In this document: positions 55,475 to 64,000 of the stretch, in pieces
Layout of the letters: each line of letters starts with the position of its first letter
Position numbering within the stretch: position 1 is the stretch's first letter
Source: an uncultured Photobacterium sp.
GTDB lineage: Bacteria > Pseudomonadota > Gammaproteobacteria > Enterobacterales > Vibrionaceae
Reading direction: 5' to 3'
DNA: 64,000 nucleotides
Assembly: GCF_947502415.1 (NCBI RefSeq)
Contig: NZ_CANMZV010000003.1
Coordinates: 225,492 to 289,491 of the forward strand
The notes under the pieces: generated by a model
Told to the model about the DNA's origin: nothing
The model's input: the letters and a program-made list of their open reading frames with translations, nothing else
Database searches by the model: none
Program-made: the position numbers and the translations under genes

Positions 55475-56047
55475 ATGATTAAGCAATTTTTTCGAAAGAA
55501 AAAGTCAGATACCTCGGTCTCTGTAGACATGAATAAGCAAAGACGTTATGAAGCCCTTGTAAGGGCCTGGCATCGAGATCTATATCGCTATGCCTACTGG
55601 TTATGCCATGACCCTCATATCGCTGAGGATGTTGTACAAGAAACCTGTCTGCGAGCATGGCGTTCTCTTGACAGCCTACAAGATGACAAAGCGGCTAAAT
55701 CCTGGTTAATTACCATACTTCGCAGGGAAAACGCGCGCCGGTTTGAGCGCAAACAGCTGGATTTGGTCAATATTGATGACTACGCCGTTTCTGATACCAA
55801 CCATCAGGATTCAGAAATGGATATTGAGCACCAGATCCTGCACAAGCAGATCATGAAGTTATCACCTGAGTATCGGGAGCCCTTAGTATTGCAGGTTATG
55901 GCTGGATTTAGCGGTGAAGAAATCGCAGAAATTCTAGGCTTAAACCGCAACACCGTAATGACACGCTTATTCCGTGCTAGAAATCAATTAAAAGAGCAAA
56001 TAGAGAAACAATCCGATCGGAGGGGCCAACACAATGGACGATCTTGA
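55475..56047 (+). CDS. ECF-family RNA polymerase sigma factor
   Basis: 190-residue group IV sigma factor from ATG 55475; the TTG at 55460 is rejected. The region-2 motif RDLYRYAYWLCHDPHIAEDVVQETCLRAW (given here only as the segment near residues 36-64) is clear. Region 4 has LSPEYREPLVLQVMAG and the helix-turn-helix EEIAEILGLNRNTVMTRL. The gene overlaps the next one by 14 bases; that gene encodes a membrane DUF3379 protein that probably acts as its anti-sigma factor. The position next to fadIJ and fadL is conserved in Vibrio cholerae (around VC1045), suggesting a role in fatty-acid or envelope responses. Confidence 0.92.
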   Translation: MIKQFFRKKKSDTSVSVDMNKQRRYEALVRAWHRDLYRYAYWLCHDPHIAEDVVQETCLRAWRSLDSLQDDKAAKSWLITILRRENARRFERKQLDLVNIDDYAVSDTNHQDSEMDIEHQILHKQIMKLSPEYREPLVLQVMAGFSGEEIAEILGLNRNTVMTRLFRARNQLKEQIEKQSDRRGQHNGRS

Positions 56048-56747
56048 ATTCCGTCGTCGTATCCTGGCAGATCCTAATGACAACAGCCAGGAAATGAACG
56101 AAGCAAGAAATGCATCGGTCACTAACCGGAAACTGGCTGATGAGCTATTACAGCTCGATGCCAAACTCGAAAAAGTGTTAAAGATCGATGCACCGGACGA
56201 TCTGGCAGATCGTATTTTGTTTCACCAATCAGGACAACCTGAACATAATCGAAACCGAACGCGATTCCACCTTGCAATTGCTGCCTCTGTCGCTTTTGTT
56301 TTCGGCTTACTAATCGGCCAGTTTAATTACCTGAATAACCCGATTAATGCTACCAGCGAAGTAGCACAAGTTGCCTTGGAGCACGTTTACACTGAAGCGT
56401 CTTTTATCAATAACATCGATGAGTCGGTCACACTACAGCAAGTCAACGCTAAGTTAACCCCGTTTGGATCTGAAATTAATGACCTTCCCGGCCACGTTTA
56501 CTATGTGAACCACTGTGGCTTCGGTGATAAAAATGCACTGCATATGGTAATGGCAACAGATAGTGGAAAAGTCACCGTCTTTATTGTACCTGAACAAAGT
56601 CCAAATATGAGTTCGTTCAGTGACAACAAAATGCAAGGTGTTGTCATGCCAATTCAGAACGCAAGCTTAATTGTCGTCGGTAACAAAGGTCAAAATATCA
56701 CCCCTATAGCCAAGCGTCTGGAATCTGAACTAAATTGGGAAATTTAA
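56034..56747 (+). CDS. DUF3379-family membrane protein, probable anti-sigma factor
   Basis: 237-residue protein with an N-terminal cytoplasmic helical region (about residues 1-75), one membrane helix (about 81-100, FHLAIAASVAFVFGLLIGQF) and a periplasmic domain. The layout, and the 14-base overlap with the ECF sigma gene, are typical of anti-sigma factors. DUF3379 has no experimentally proven function that I know of, so the role is inferred from context. A hairpin follows at 56767. Confidence 0.82.
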   Translation: MDDLEFRRRILADPNDNSQEMNEARNASVTNRKLADELLQLDAKLEKVLKIDAPDDLADRILFHQSGQPEHNRNRTRFHLAIAASVAFVFGLLIGQFNYLNNPINATSEVAQVALEHVYTEASFINNIDESVTLQQVNAKLTPFGSEINDLPGHVYYVNHCGFGDKNALHMVMATDSGKVTVFIVPEQSPNMSSFSDNKMQGVVMPIQNASLIVVGNKGQNITPIAKRLESELNWEI

Positions 56748-56766
56748 CAATTTCAATGGCAATTTT

Positions 56767-56801
56767 AGCGATCATTGGTAAAACCAATAGCAATGATCGC
56801 T
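56767..56801 (+). terminator. Hairpin after the sigma/anti-sigma operon
   Basis: Perfect 11-bp stem AGCGATCATTG / CAATGATCGCT (56767-56777 and 56791-56801) whose loop forms a further small stem. The T-run is lacking, so it could be a terminator or a 3'-end stabiliser. Confidence 0.5.
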
Positions 56802-57043
56802 TAACACACCTATAAAAACAATAAATTTCATACACTTACCTTAGTTGCATATTTTGCTTTTTGTTATCTCTTCTATACCCTATTCTTCGCTACACTCCCC
56901 CTTAAGTTATTAACTAAACCATTACAGGCAATAAGTTATTAACTGGTCTGATTTGATACATCCGGCTACACCAATACAATCTGCGCTCTCTGCAAGAAAT
57001 AGCAGTAAAAAGTAATACCTATAAGTTAGGAATAACAATAAAT

Positions 57044-58297
57044 ATGAACAAGAAGCGTCTGTTTACAAAATCTGTGGTTGCTTTTGCAATCACCATGGCA
57101 TCACAGCAAGCACTGGCTGCTGGTTTCCAACTTAACGCACAATCTGCAACTGGCCTTGGCCGTGCATTCGCAGGTGATGCCGTTATCGCTGATAACGCAT
57201 CTGCAATGGCTCGTAACGCAGCGGCAATGTCACTATTTGATGCGCCGGCTCTATCACTGGGTATCAATGCTATTGATACTGATATTAAAGTTAAGAATGG
57301 TTCTTATCGTGGATCTCAGAACCCATTCTTGAATGGTGACTTAGAAGACCAACAAATTGGTGGGACGTCATACGTACCAAATATCTATTACATCCACCCA
57401 ATCAACGATAAATTCGCTGTTGGTGCAGGCCTTTACTCTAACTTCGGTACGAAAACTGAATTCAACAGTGATTACGCAGCTAACGGCTTTGGTGGTCTAA
57501 CAGATGTAAAAAGCATCAACCTTGCACTAAGTGCATCATACCGCATCAACCAGCAATGGAGTGTTGGTGGCGGTTTTGATGTCATCTATGGTGAAGGTAA
57601 GCTACAGCGCTATATGCCTGAAGCAGAAATTCCAAACTCTGGTGGGCAAAAAACACCACATACAAATCTAGTTGATATCGATGCTGACGGTGTCGGTTTC
57701 GGCTTCAATCTGGGTACAGTTTACGAATTCAATGAAGATAACCGTTTCGGCCTTTCATACCGTTACAGCCCTGAACTAGAAGTTGAGGGAGATATGAGCT
57801 ACGCCCTTGCTGATATCTCACAAAGCAAGCTGAAAATGCCTCTGCCGGATATGGCTGAATTCTCTGGCTTCCACAAACTAAATGATCTATTCGCAGTACA
57901 CTATAGCGTTCAGTGGATTGGCTGGAGCGAATTCGACAAGCTTGAAACCACTAATGGTGTTAATCTTAACGACTATGAATGGAAAGATGGCTGGCACTAC
58001 GCATTAGGTGGAACCTACTACCTGAACAATGACTGGACCCTGCGTGCCGGTTATATGTATGACACCAGTGCCCAGGATGAGAAGACATCAATCTCCGTGC
58101 CTGATTCAGATCGCCAGTGGTTCTCTGGTGGCTTCACATACCACATCGATTCAAAATCAAACATCGATGTAGGTTTGACTTACCTACTTGGAAAAGATGT
58201 TGCAGTTGAAGAAAGCAAACCGGGTCTAGGTACAGTCAAAGCAACCACACGTGCTAACGCATGGCTATACGGTATCCAGTACAGCCGTTCGTTCTAA
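57044..58297 (+). CDS. FadL-family outer-membrane long-chain fatty acid transporter, first copy
   Basis: 417-residue outer-membrane protein. It has a signal peptide (about residues 1-26, cleavage after QALA) followed by the FadL N-terminal hatch sequence GFQLNAQSATGLGRAFAGDA, in which the NPA-like motif is replaced by RNAAAMSLF. The rest is a 14-stranded beta-barrel pattern ending in a terminal aromatic (YSRSF). It imports hydrophobic compounds, most likely long-chain fatty acids for the nearby fadIJ pathway. Paired with a second fadL 345 bp downstream, as in Vibrio cholerae. Confidence 0.92.
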   Translation: MNKKRLFTKSVVAFAITMASQQALAAGFQLNAQSATGLGRAFAGDAVIADNASAMARNAAAMSLFDAPALSLGINAIDTDIKVKNGSYRGSQNPFLNGDLEDQQIGGTSYVPNIYYIHPINDKFAVGAGLYSNFGTKTEFNSDYAANGFGGLTDVKSINLALSASYRINQQWSVGGGFDVIYGEGKLQRYMPEAEIPNSGGQKTPHTNLVDIDADGVGFGFNLGTVYEFNEDNRFGLSYRYSPELEVEGDMSYALADISQSKLKMPLPDMAEFSGFHKLNDLFAVHYSVQWIGWSEFDKLETTNGVNLNDYEWKDGWHYALGGTYYLNNDWTLRAGYMYDTSAQDEKTSISVPDSDRQWFSGGFTYHIDSKSNIDVGLTYLLGKDVAVEESKPGLGTVKATTRANAWLYGIQYSRSF

Positions 58298-58325
58298 TTC
58301 AGCGAATAAGTTAGTTTTATCACAC

Positions 58326-58353
58326 AAAAGGGAGCTAAGTAGCTCCCTTTTTT
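58326..58353 (+). terminator. Terminator of the first fadL gene
   Basis: Perfect 11-bp stem AAAAGGGAGCT / AGCTCCCTTTT (58326-58336 and 58341-58351) with loop AAGT, followed by more T. Confidence 0.92.
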
Positions 58354-58642
58354 ATTTTCCTTATAATTCATATACTTACTAACTCAACCACAGAAGCAAA
58401 AAATATTACTCACTAATTTCAGCGCACAAGGCGTCGCTGAAATGCTCTTGTCAGTACACAAGTGTACGCTGAAATCTCATCCGACCAGAACTTAACGCTT
58501 ACTTTCTACCAGATATAATCTCGCAAAGTTCTCAAACCGCAAAATTTAACACTTAATCAGTTTTAAAGACAAAGATTTACTTAAAGCTTTTACTCTAAGG
58601 CGTATGATTCGCGGCATCGAATTTCAGCGAACATACAGACTG
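58354..58642. promoter_or_regulatory. Intergenic region between the two fadL genes
   Basis: About 290 bp holding the promoter and leader of the second fadL. A short palindrome AGTACAC-AA-GTGTAC lies near 58455-58470. The word GCTGAAAT occurs twice nearby (58435 and 58471 areas). No gene or clear -35/-10 pair is called. Confidence 0.4.
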
Positions 58643-59968
58643 ATGAACAAGAACAAAATTACTCTATCTTTGGTGGCAGCGTTAACCCTTGGCATGAGTG
58701 CCAATGCAATGGCAGCAGGTTTTCAGCTAGCCGAGTACTCTGCAACTGGCCTTGGCCGCGCTTTTGCCGGTGAAGCGGCAATGGCAGACAATGCCAGTGC
58801 ACAGTTCCGCAACCCAGCGATGATGACTTACCTGGAAGGTACGCAAATCTCTACGGGTGCGATCTATGTTGATCCGAATATTGACGTTGAAGGTGAAGTA
58901 ACACCTCACGCAGCCAATGGAAACACAACAAATCAGTCTTACCAAAGTAATGCTAAAGACATTGCTAATGACGCAGTGATCCCGAATTTCTACCTGTCCC
59001 ATCAACTCAATGAAAAGTGGGTTGCGGGTCTGGCAATTGCGACCAACTATGGTATGGAAACTGAGCTGCCAAGCGATTTTAAAGGCACTCAGTTTGGTAA
59101 CGAGGCAATGGTTAAATCGGTAGAGATTAACCCTAACCTTGCTTACAAGATTAATGACCAATTCAGCATTGGTGGTGGTGTTCGCTATGTAATGGGTGAA
59201 GGCCACTTCGGTGCGGTTAGTTCTGCTGACATTAAGCACCCTCTTACAGGCAGAATCATTATACCAACAGGCACAACCCTAAAATACATGGAAGGTGACG
59301 ACACCGCATGGGGTTGGCAGCTAGGTACAGCATGGCAAATTAACCAAGATAACCGTATCGGTATTAACTACCGTTCAGCAGTAGACTTCAAACTTAAAGG
59401 TCATGCTGAAGGTGCTGCATTTAAACTTGCTCCAGGCCAAAAACTTAATGGTTCAATGGCACTATCACTGCCTGCAACCGCTGAACTGGCTAGTTACCAC
59501 CAACTAACTGATAAGCTAGCGGTGCATGCGAGCTTTAACTGGACCGACTGGAGCAGCTTCGAAAAACTTGAAGCAAACATTGATACTATAGGTACAGTTG
59601 CAATTAAAGAAGAGAACTGGGAAGACAACTACCGTCTAGCTTTAGGTTCTACGTACCAAGTAGACAACAAAGTAACAGTTCGCGGCGGTATTGCTTATGA
59701 CACTTCAGCTGTAAGCGACAAAAACCGTACTCTGACAATTCCAGAAACAGATCGTCTATGGCTAAGTACAGGTGTTGGCTACAAATGGTCACAAAACCTA
59801 ACCCTAGATGCTGCATTTACGTATATCTTTGCAGATGACGCTCCAGTTAATGAACCGCGTTCAGGAATTGAGTCTGACAAAGCATCAGTTCCATTTGGCG
59901 GTACATACCAGGGCAAAATTACCGGCAATGTATGGCTGGTAGGCGTACAAGCTAGCTACCGTTTCTAA
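58643..59968 (+). CDS. FadL-family outer-membrane long-chain fatty acid transporter, second copy
   Basis: 441-residue outer-membrane barrel protein starting at ATG 58643 (MNKNKITLSLVAALTLG), which begins a normal signal peptide cleaved after NAMAA; the 13 codons before it are rejected. The hatch sequence GFQLAEYSATGLGRAFAGEAAM and the FRNPAMMTYLEG segment, with an intact NPA motif, are those of FadL. The C-terminus YRF is an outer-membrane signature. It has its own terminator. Confidence 0.93.
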   Translation: MNKNKITLSLVAALTLGMSANAMAAGFQLAEYSATGLGRAFAGEAAMADNASAQFRNPAMMTYLEGTQISTGAIYVDPNIDVEGEVTPHAANGNTTNQSYQSNAKDIANDAVIPNFYLSHQLNEKWVAGLAIATNYGMETELPSDFKGTQFGNEAMVKSVEINPNLAYKINDQFSIGGGVRYVMGEGHFGAVSSADIKHPLTGRIIIPTGTTLKYMEGDDTAWGWQLGTAWQINQDNRIGINYRSAVDFKLKGHAEGAAFKLAPGQKLNGSMALSLPATAELASYHQLTDKLAVHASFNWTDWSSFEKLEANIDTIGTVAIKEENWEDNYRLALGSTYQVDNKVTVRGGIAYDTSAVSDKNRTLTIPETDRLWLSTGVGYKWSQNLTLDAAFTYIFADDAPVNEPRSGIESDKASVPFGGTYQGKITGNVWLVGVQASYRF

Positions 59969-60021
59969 GCCTGAAAGGCTAATTACGAGTAACATAACTC
60001 GTAGTCGACGAAAGTAAATTT

Positions 60022-60053
60022 AAAGAGAGTGCATTGGTATGCACTCTCTTTTT
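60022..60053 (+). terminator. Terminator of the second fadL gene
   Basis: Perfect 13-bp stem AAAGAGAGTGCAT / ATGCACTCTCTTT with loop TGGT, followed by TTT. Confidence 0.93.
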
Positions 60054-60175
60054 TATTGGCGCTTAGGTATGAATTTAATTCATCCATAACGAAAAACTTT
60101 TCATTAGACGCTGCATATCTTACTACTTAAAATCGCAGCCTTTCTTGCATTCTTTAGTTTTCATTAATTTATCTC

Positions 60176-60823
60176 ATGCTTTTAACAACACTTTATATTA
60201 TCGGAATCACAGCGGAAGCAATGACCGGTGCCCTTGCTGCCGGCAAACGTCATATGGATTGGTTTGGTGTCATGCTGGTTGCCAGTGCTACAGCTATCGG
60301 TGGCGGCACAGTGCGCGATATCTTGTTAGGTCATTACCCGCTGGGTTGGGTCGCTCACCCACAATACCTGGTTATTACTTGCCTGGCTGGCCTATTTACT
60401 ACCATCGTGGCCCCGTTAGTTGTTCGCTTTCATAAAGTGTTTGTGCTGCTTGATTCACTGGGGTTAATTGTTTTCAGTATTATTGGCTGCCGTGTTGCGA
60501 TGGACATGAACCTGCCGGTATTAATCTGCATTGTAGCTGCCGTTGTTACTGGTGTCTTTGGCGGGCTTTTACGAGATTTGATCTGTCGCCGTCCACCAAT
60601 GGTTCTGCATAAAGAACTTTATGCATCAGTTGCATTCATGGCTGGTGCTATGTATTACGCTATGCTGTACTTCAGCATTCCGGAAACATTCACCACAATT
60701 ACGACCCTGGTTATTGGATTTGTTGTTCGTATTGCCGCTGTTCAATTCAGCTGGAGCCTGCCAGTTTTCAAATTTGATGAAATTGAAAAAATTGAGCAGA
60801 AAAAAGTGGAATCCAGCTCATAG
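60176..60823 (+). CDS. TRIC-family cation channel protein (UPF0126/YadS type)
   Basis: 215-residue inner-membrane protein with two repeats of a three-helix unit plus a final helix. Each repeat carries the conserved glycine-rich motif: IGGGTVRDILLG near residue 41 and TGVFGGLLRDLIC near 126. These are signatures of bacterial trimeric intracellular cation channel homologues. The C-terminus is charged. The transported ion is probably K+ (family knowledge). Strong terminator after it. Confidence 0.9.
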   Translation: MLLTTLYIIGITAEAMTGALAAGKRHMDWFGVMLVASATAIGGGTVRDILLGHYPLGWVAHPQYLVITCLAGLFTTIVAPLVVRFHKVFVLLDSLGLIVFSIIGCRVAMDMNLPVLICIVAAVVTGVFGGLLRDLICRRPPMVLHKELYASVAFMAGAMYYAMLYFSIPETFTTITTLVIGFVVRIAAVQFSWSLPVFKFDEIEKIEQKKVESSS

Positions 60824-60847
60824 CTGCGACTAAAAAAAGAGACAAAA

Positions 60848-60877
60848 AAAGCGAGAGCCCGGCGGGCTCTCGCTTTT
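60848..60877. terminator. Bidirectional terminator between the TRIC gene and aroC
   Basis: Perfect 13-bp stem AAAGCGAGAGCCC / GGGCTCTCGCTTT (60848-60860 and 60864-60876) with a 3-base loop, flanked by A and T runs. It serves convergent genes. Confidence 0.93.
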
Positions 60878-60910
60878 TAACATGCAAACCATTTTCAGCT
60901 TGGTATTACA

Positions 60911-61996
60911 TTAAATCTTTGGCGTTTCTGTAATTACGTCTGCATTTTGCCCACGATGACGAAGCAAGTGATCCATCAACGTAATTGCAAGCATGGCTTC
61001 TGCAATCGGTACTGCGCGAATACCGACACATGGGTCATGGCGCCCCTTCGTGATCACCTCGGCAGTTTCACCCTGACAAGTAATAGTTTCACCGGGAACG
61101 GTAATACTGGACGTCGGTTTAAGAGCGATATGGGCCACAATATCCTGACCGGATGAAATCCCGCCCAAAATGCCACCAGCATGATTGGACTTAAAGCCTT
61201 CCGGCGTCATTTCATCACGATGTTCACTGCCACGCTGTTGGACCACATCAAAACCATCACCAATCTCAACGCCTTTCACTGCGTTTATGCTCATCAGCGA
61301 ATGGGCTATATCAGCATCAAGCCGATCAAATACAGGCTCTCCCAGTCCAACAGGGACATGGCTTGCCACAACAGTCAGCTTGGCGCCAATAGAGTCACCG
61401 TCTTTTTTCAACCTACGGATCAATTCATCAAACGCATCGACTTTATCGGCATCTGGGCAGAAAAACGCATTTTGCTCAATCTGCTCCCAGTCTACCTTAT
61501 CGATCTTCACATCCCCCATCTGGGATAGATATGCACGTACCTCAATACCATGAACCAGCTTTAAGTATTTCTTTGCTACCGCCCCTGCAGCCACACGCAT
61601 CGCTGTTTCACGAGCAGAAGAGCGACCACCACCGCGATAATCACGCACACCGTATTTCTGATGATATGTATAGTCCGCATGGCCTGGACGGAACAGCTCT
61701 TTAATATTGGAGTAATCTTTAGAACGCTGATCGGTATTTTCAATCAGCAGCCCTATAGACGTCCCGGTAGTCTGCCCTTCAAACACCCCAGAAAGGATCT
61801 TTACCTCATCAGGTTCACGACGCTGGGTTGTATACTTGGAAGTACCCGGACGACGGCGATCCAAATCATGCTGCATATCTGCTTCGGTCAGCGCCAATCC
61901 CGGCGGGCACCCGTCAATAATGCAGCCCAGTGCCAAACCATGGCTTTCACCGAATGTAGTGACGCGAAAAAGTTGTCCAATCGTATTGCCTGCCAT
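60911..61996 (-). CDS. aroC: Chorismate synthase
   Basis: 361-residue FMN-dependent enzyme converting EPSP to chorismate, the last step of the shikimate pathway. All family signatures are present: [18 protein letters not shown] at the N-terminus, [14 protein letters not shown] near residue 106, [19 protein letters not shown] near 126 and the C-terminal [16 protein letters not shown]. No prmB neighbour here; in many gammaproteobacteria aroC follows prmB, so that linkage has been lost or moved. Confidence 0.97.
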   Translation of the reverse strand: MAGNTIGQLFRVTTFGESHGLALGCIIDGCPPGLALTEADMQHDLDRRRPGTSKYTTQRREPDEVKILSGVFEGQTTGTSIGLLIENTDQRSKDYSNIKELFRPGHADYTYHQKYGVRDYRGGGRSSARETAMRVAAGAVAKKYLKLVHGIEVRAYLSQMGDVKIDKVDWEQIEQNAFFCPDADKVDAFDELIRRLKKDGDSIGAKLTVVASHVPVGLGEPVFDRLDADIAHSLMSINAVKGVEIGDGFDVVQQRGSEHRDEMTPEGFKSNHAGGILGGISSGQDIVAHIALKPTSSITVPGETITCQGETAEVITKGRHDPCVGIRAVPIAEAMLAITLMDHLLRHRGQNADVITETPKI

Positions 61997-62192
61997 TACT
62001 TCCCCTGTGATTTTCTGATAGTTATCAATACAAAACCGGCAGCGCTTCCGGTCAGTATGGCACTTACTTTGAATTCGTTAATGAGTACATAGTGCAAATT
62101 AGTCGTAACGAATGCAAGCAGGGAATAATTATGAGAATAGACAGCTTGCAGTAAAAGAAAGCAGAAAGGTAATAAAGGAAGGAAAATAATAA

Positions 62193-62222
62193 CGCCGCGA
62201 GAAACAGCTTTCTCCCGCGGCG
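62193..62222 (-). terminator. Terminator of rluF
   Basis: Stem CGCCGCG-AGAAA / TTTCT-CGCGGCG with a two-base bulge and loop CAGC. Leftward it is followed by TTATTATTTTCC. It lies 35 bp after the rluF stop. Confidence 0.8.
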
Positions 62223-62256
62223 AAAAATAATTTATAAGGGAATAGTCAAAGCGAGA

Positions 62257-63345
62257 TTAAGACTCTTTTTTTGACTTCCACTTCTTAATACCGCTAGAGC
62301 TACCTGACTTAGAACCACGAGAAAACTCGTTATCACGCGATGGCTTGCGATGGCTCGGTTTGTGGCCACGGTTTGGTCGAGAACTACGACGTTCATCATC
62401 ACGAGACTCATCGCGGCTGCCCGGGCGGCGCTTACGATCAAATTCGCTCTTCCCCTTGTAAGTCTTATACTTCACTTTTTCGTTATCACGGCTATCAGCA
62501 TCTTGCAGACGGCTATCATAAAGCTTGGCATCAGTAGCCTTTTTAATCGACTGACCTTTACCATCAACACGTGAAGCTTCCTCGGTGCTGCTGGAACCCG
62601 AAATCAGGCTATGAATTTCTGCAATTTCCGCCTCAGTCAGGTAACGCCACTTACCATTTGGCAAGCCGTCAATACTGATGTTCATAATACGAACACGACG
62701 CAGTTTAAATACATCGTAACCAAGCGCCTCACACATTCGACGGATCTGTCGGTTCAACCCCTGAGTCAGAACGATACGGAATGAATACTGTGTTTCCTTC
62801 GTCACTTTACATGGCAAAGTAACGGTATCCAGAATTTCAACGCCTGAAGCCATTTTATCCAGAAATTCCTGAGTGATAGGCTTATCAACTCGAACAACAT
62901 ATTCCTTCTCATGAGAGTTACCTGCACGAAGGATCTTGTTTACGATGTCACCGTCATTAGTCAGGAAAATCAGGCCATCTGATGGCTTATCCAGACGACC
63001 GATAGGGAAAATACGTTTCCGGTGGCCAATAAAGTCAATAATGTTGTCTTTAATATGGCGCTCAGTCGTACAGGTAATACCTGTCGGCTTATTCAACGCA
63101 ATATAAATCGGCTTTTCTTTAGCACGCAGTGGCTTATCATCCACCAGCACTTCATCACCCGGCTGAACTTTCACCCCCATTTCTGGCTCCTGGCCATTAA
63201 TGGTTACACGTCCTTGCTCAATAAGCTTGTCCGCCTCACGGCGTGAGCAAAAGCCCGTATCACTGATAAATTTGTTTAATCGTACTGCTTTTGCCTGATT
63301 GGTTTCGGCATTGTCAGCGGCATTCTGAGGCTGGTTATGAGACAT
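62257..63345 (-). CDS. rluF: RluF-type 23S rRNA pseudouridine synthase
   Basis: 362-residue RsuA/RluB/E/F-family enzyme that modifies U2604 of 23S rRNA in E. coli. An N-terminal S4 domain ([24 protein letters not shown]) is followed by the catalytic domain with Asp in [18 protein letters not shown] and the conserved [16 protein letters not shown]. The enzyme core ends near residue 255. A lysine/arginine/serine-rich tail of about 105 residues ([16 protein letters not shown] and similar) is longer than that of E. coli RluF (290 residues). Comparison by eye favours RluF over RluB. Confidence 0.88.
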   Translation of the reverse strand: MSHNQPQNAADNAETNQAKAVRLNKFISDTGFCSRREADKLIEQGRVTINGQEPEMGVKVQPGDEVLVDDKPLRAKEKPIYIALNKPTGITCTTERHIKDNIIDFIGHRKRIFPIGRLDKPSDGLIFLTNDGDIVNKILRAGNSHEKEYVVRVDKPITQEFLDKMASGVEILDTVTLPCKVTKETQYSFRIVLTQGLNRQIRRMCEALGYDVFKLRRVRIMNISIDGLPNGKWRYLTEAEIAEIHSLISGSSSTEEASRVDGKGQSIKKATDAKLYDSRLQDADSRDNEKVKYKTYKGKSEFDRKRRPGSRDESRDDERRSSRPNRGHKPSHRKPSRDNEFSRGSKSGSSSGIKKWKSKKES

Positions 63346-63515
63346 GGTGTTCTTCTTTAATAAGCGTTTCGCAACGCGATCAAGGTCATTAAATTAGCTA
63401 TTCATGACAATTCTACCAATCCCAAGGGAAACTGGAAAAGAAATATTATGTGCTACGCAAAAACAAAATAACCGCCGGTTGAGCGGTTAATACATACAGA
63501 GGTAACTAGCTTACC

Positions 63516-63689
63516 TTAACTGACACTGGCGAGCTGAGCATCTATCTCGGTCTGAGTTATGGCACCACGACCCACAAGGCGCTTGAATGTAGCCTTTTTC
63601 TCTGCCGCATGGGAAGCCTCCTGAAAATAGAAGAATCCGCCACCGGACAATGCAGCCGTCACCAGAACCGCAACAAGGATTTTTTTCAT
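63516..63689 (-). CDS. 57-residue exported small protein
   Basis: Frame starting at ATG 63689. The N-terminus (MKKILVAVLVTAALSGGGFFYF) is a signal peptide or membrane anchor. A short mature part follows (KKATFKRLVGRGAITQTEIDAQLASVS), with a helix that looks structured. The start MKK followed by a hydrophobic core, the clean stop and the lack of competing frames suggest a real gene. No family recognised. Confidence 0.6.
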   Translation of the reverse strand: MKKILVAVLVTAALSGGGFFYFQEASHAAEKKATFKRLVGRGAITQTEIDAQLASVS

Positions 63690-63882
63690 GATCAAAATCG
63701 CTTAAAGAAAACTGGTTTGATCATATCGAAAGCAGACCATCAACGGCGAAAATAAATGTAAAGTTAGGCAATATTCTGTTTATAAGTGAAAAATATAGTA
63801 CTGAAAAATGGAGGGTAATGTCCCTGCAACCAACAATATGATGAAAATACCAGCATACAAACAAGTTTTCGCAGGAAAAAGG

Positions 63883-63910
63883 TTTACAGCGACATAATGT
63901 TTGCTATTAT
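63883..63910 (+). promoter_or_regulatory. Promoter of the tRNA-Tyr gene
   Basis: -35 TTTACA (63883-63888), 16-bp spacer and -10 TATTAT (63905-63910), followed by a GC-rich discriminator CCGCTCCGCAC. Such discriminators are typical of stringently controlled stable-RNA promoters. Confidence 0.75.
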
Positions 63911-63925
63911 CCGCTCCGCACTTGT

Positions 63926-64000
63926 GGAGGGGTTCCCGAGTGGCCAAAGGGATCAGACTGTAAATCTGACGGCTCCGCCTTCGAAGGTTCGAATCCTTCC
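63926..64000 (+). tRNA. tRNA-Tyr (GTA anticodon), truncated by the window end
   Basis: Acceptor GGAGGGG, D-arm with TTCCCGAGTGG, anticodon loop CTGTAAA with anticodon GTA, a long variable arm as in type II tRNAs, and T-arm GGTTCGAATCC. It closely resembles the E. coli tyrosine tRNA. The 3' acceptor strand lies beyond the window. More tRNA genes may follow in the same transcript. Confidence 0.95.

Overview
The window looks like a chromosomal segment of a member of the Vibrionaceae. Vibrio or Photobacterium is the closest guess by eye; the genus is not proven. The evidence is the gene content and order: a MARTX toxin locus in the rtxHCA / rtxBDE arrangement, the block ffs-ybaZ-ybaY-tesB-decR-queC, the prmB/smrB pair, and the block fadJ-fadI / ECF sigma / DUF3379 / fadL-fadL, followed by aroC, an rluF-type pseudouridine synthase and a tRNA-Tyr.

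Layout. (1) 1-12956: MARTX locus. rtxA is cut by the window edge and reads left after rtxH and rtxC. The dedicated type I secretion genes rtxB, rtxD and rtxE read right. A chemotaxis receptor follows. (2) 15085-26509: a leftward operon for a choline-degrading glycyl-radical bacterial microcompartment. It holds four hexameric shell proteins, one pentameric shell protein, aldehyde dehydrogenase, alcohol dehydrogenase, choline TMA-lyase CutC with its activase CutD, a PduL-type phosphotransacylase, one uncharacterised BMC-associated protein and a pair of small multidrug resistance (SMR) exporters. A membrane-bound ToxR-like regulator with a one-TM partner lies just upstream on the same strand. (3) 29889-39846: a 9,958-bp Tn7-like transposon inserted a few bases from the 3' end of the SRP RNA gene (ffs). 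Its ends, a 5-bp target duplication and a tnsA gene are visible; tnsB is decayed. Its cargo is a large helical-repeat protein of unknown function, a VasX-like type VI effector split by one in-frame stop, and a TsiV2-like immunity protein. A second Tn7-like right end abuts the left end, so two elements appear to have used the same site. (4) 40132-64000: mostly conserved core genes.

How the genes work together. RtxC should acylate RtxA, and RtxB/RtxD/RtxE should export it. In the microcompartment, CutC makes trimethylamine and acetaldehyde; CutF and CutO disproportionate the acetaldehyde to acetyl-CoA and ethanol; PduL turns acetyl-CoA into acetyl-phosphate. The SMR pair may export trimethylamine or related amines (inference). 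The Tn7-like element is a dead or non-autonomous carrier of interbacterial competition genes. The fad block degrades fatty acids imported by the two FadL proteins.

The features that deserve most attention are the tandem Tn7-like insertion at ffs, the stop-split LysM/VasX-like effector, the ToxR-like pair next to the microcompartment operon, and a candidate small RNA upstream of fadI. Family assignments rest on motif recognition by eye; no database search was run.
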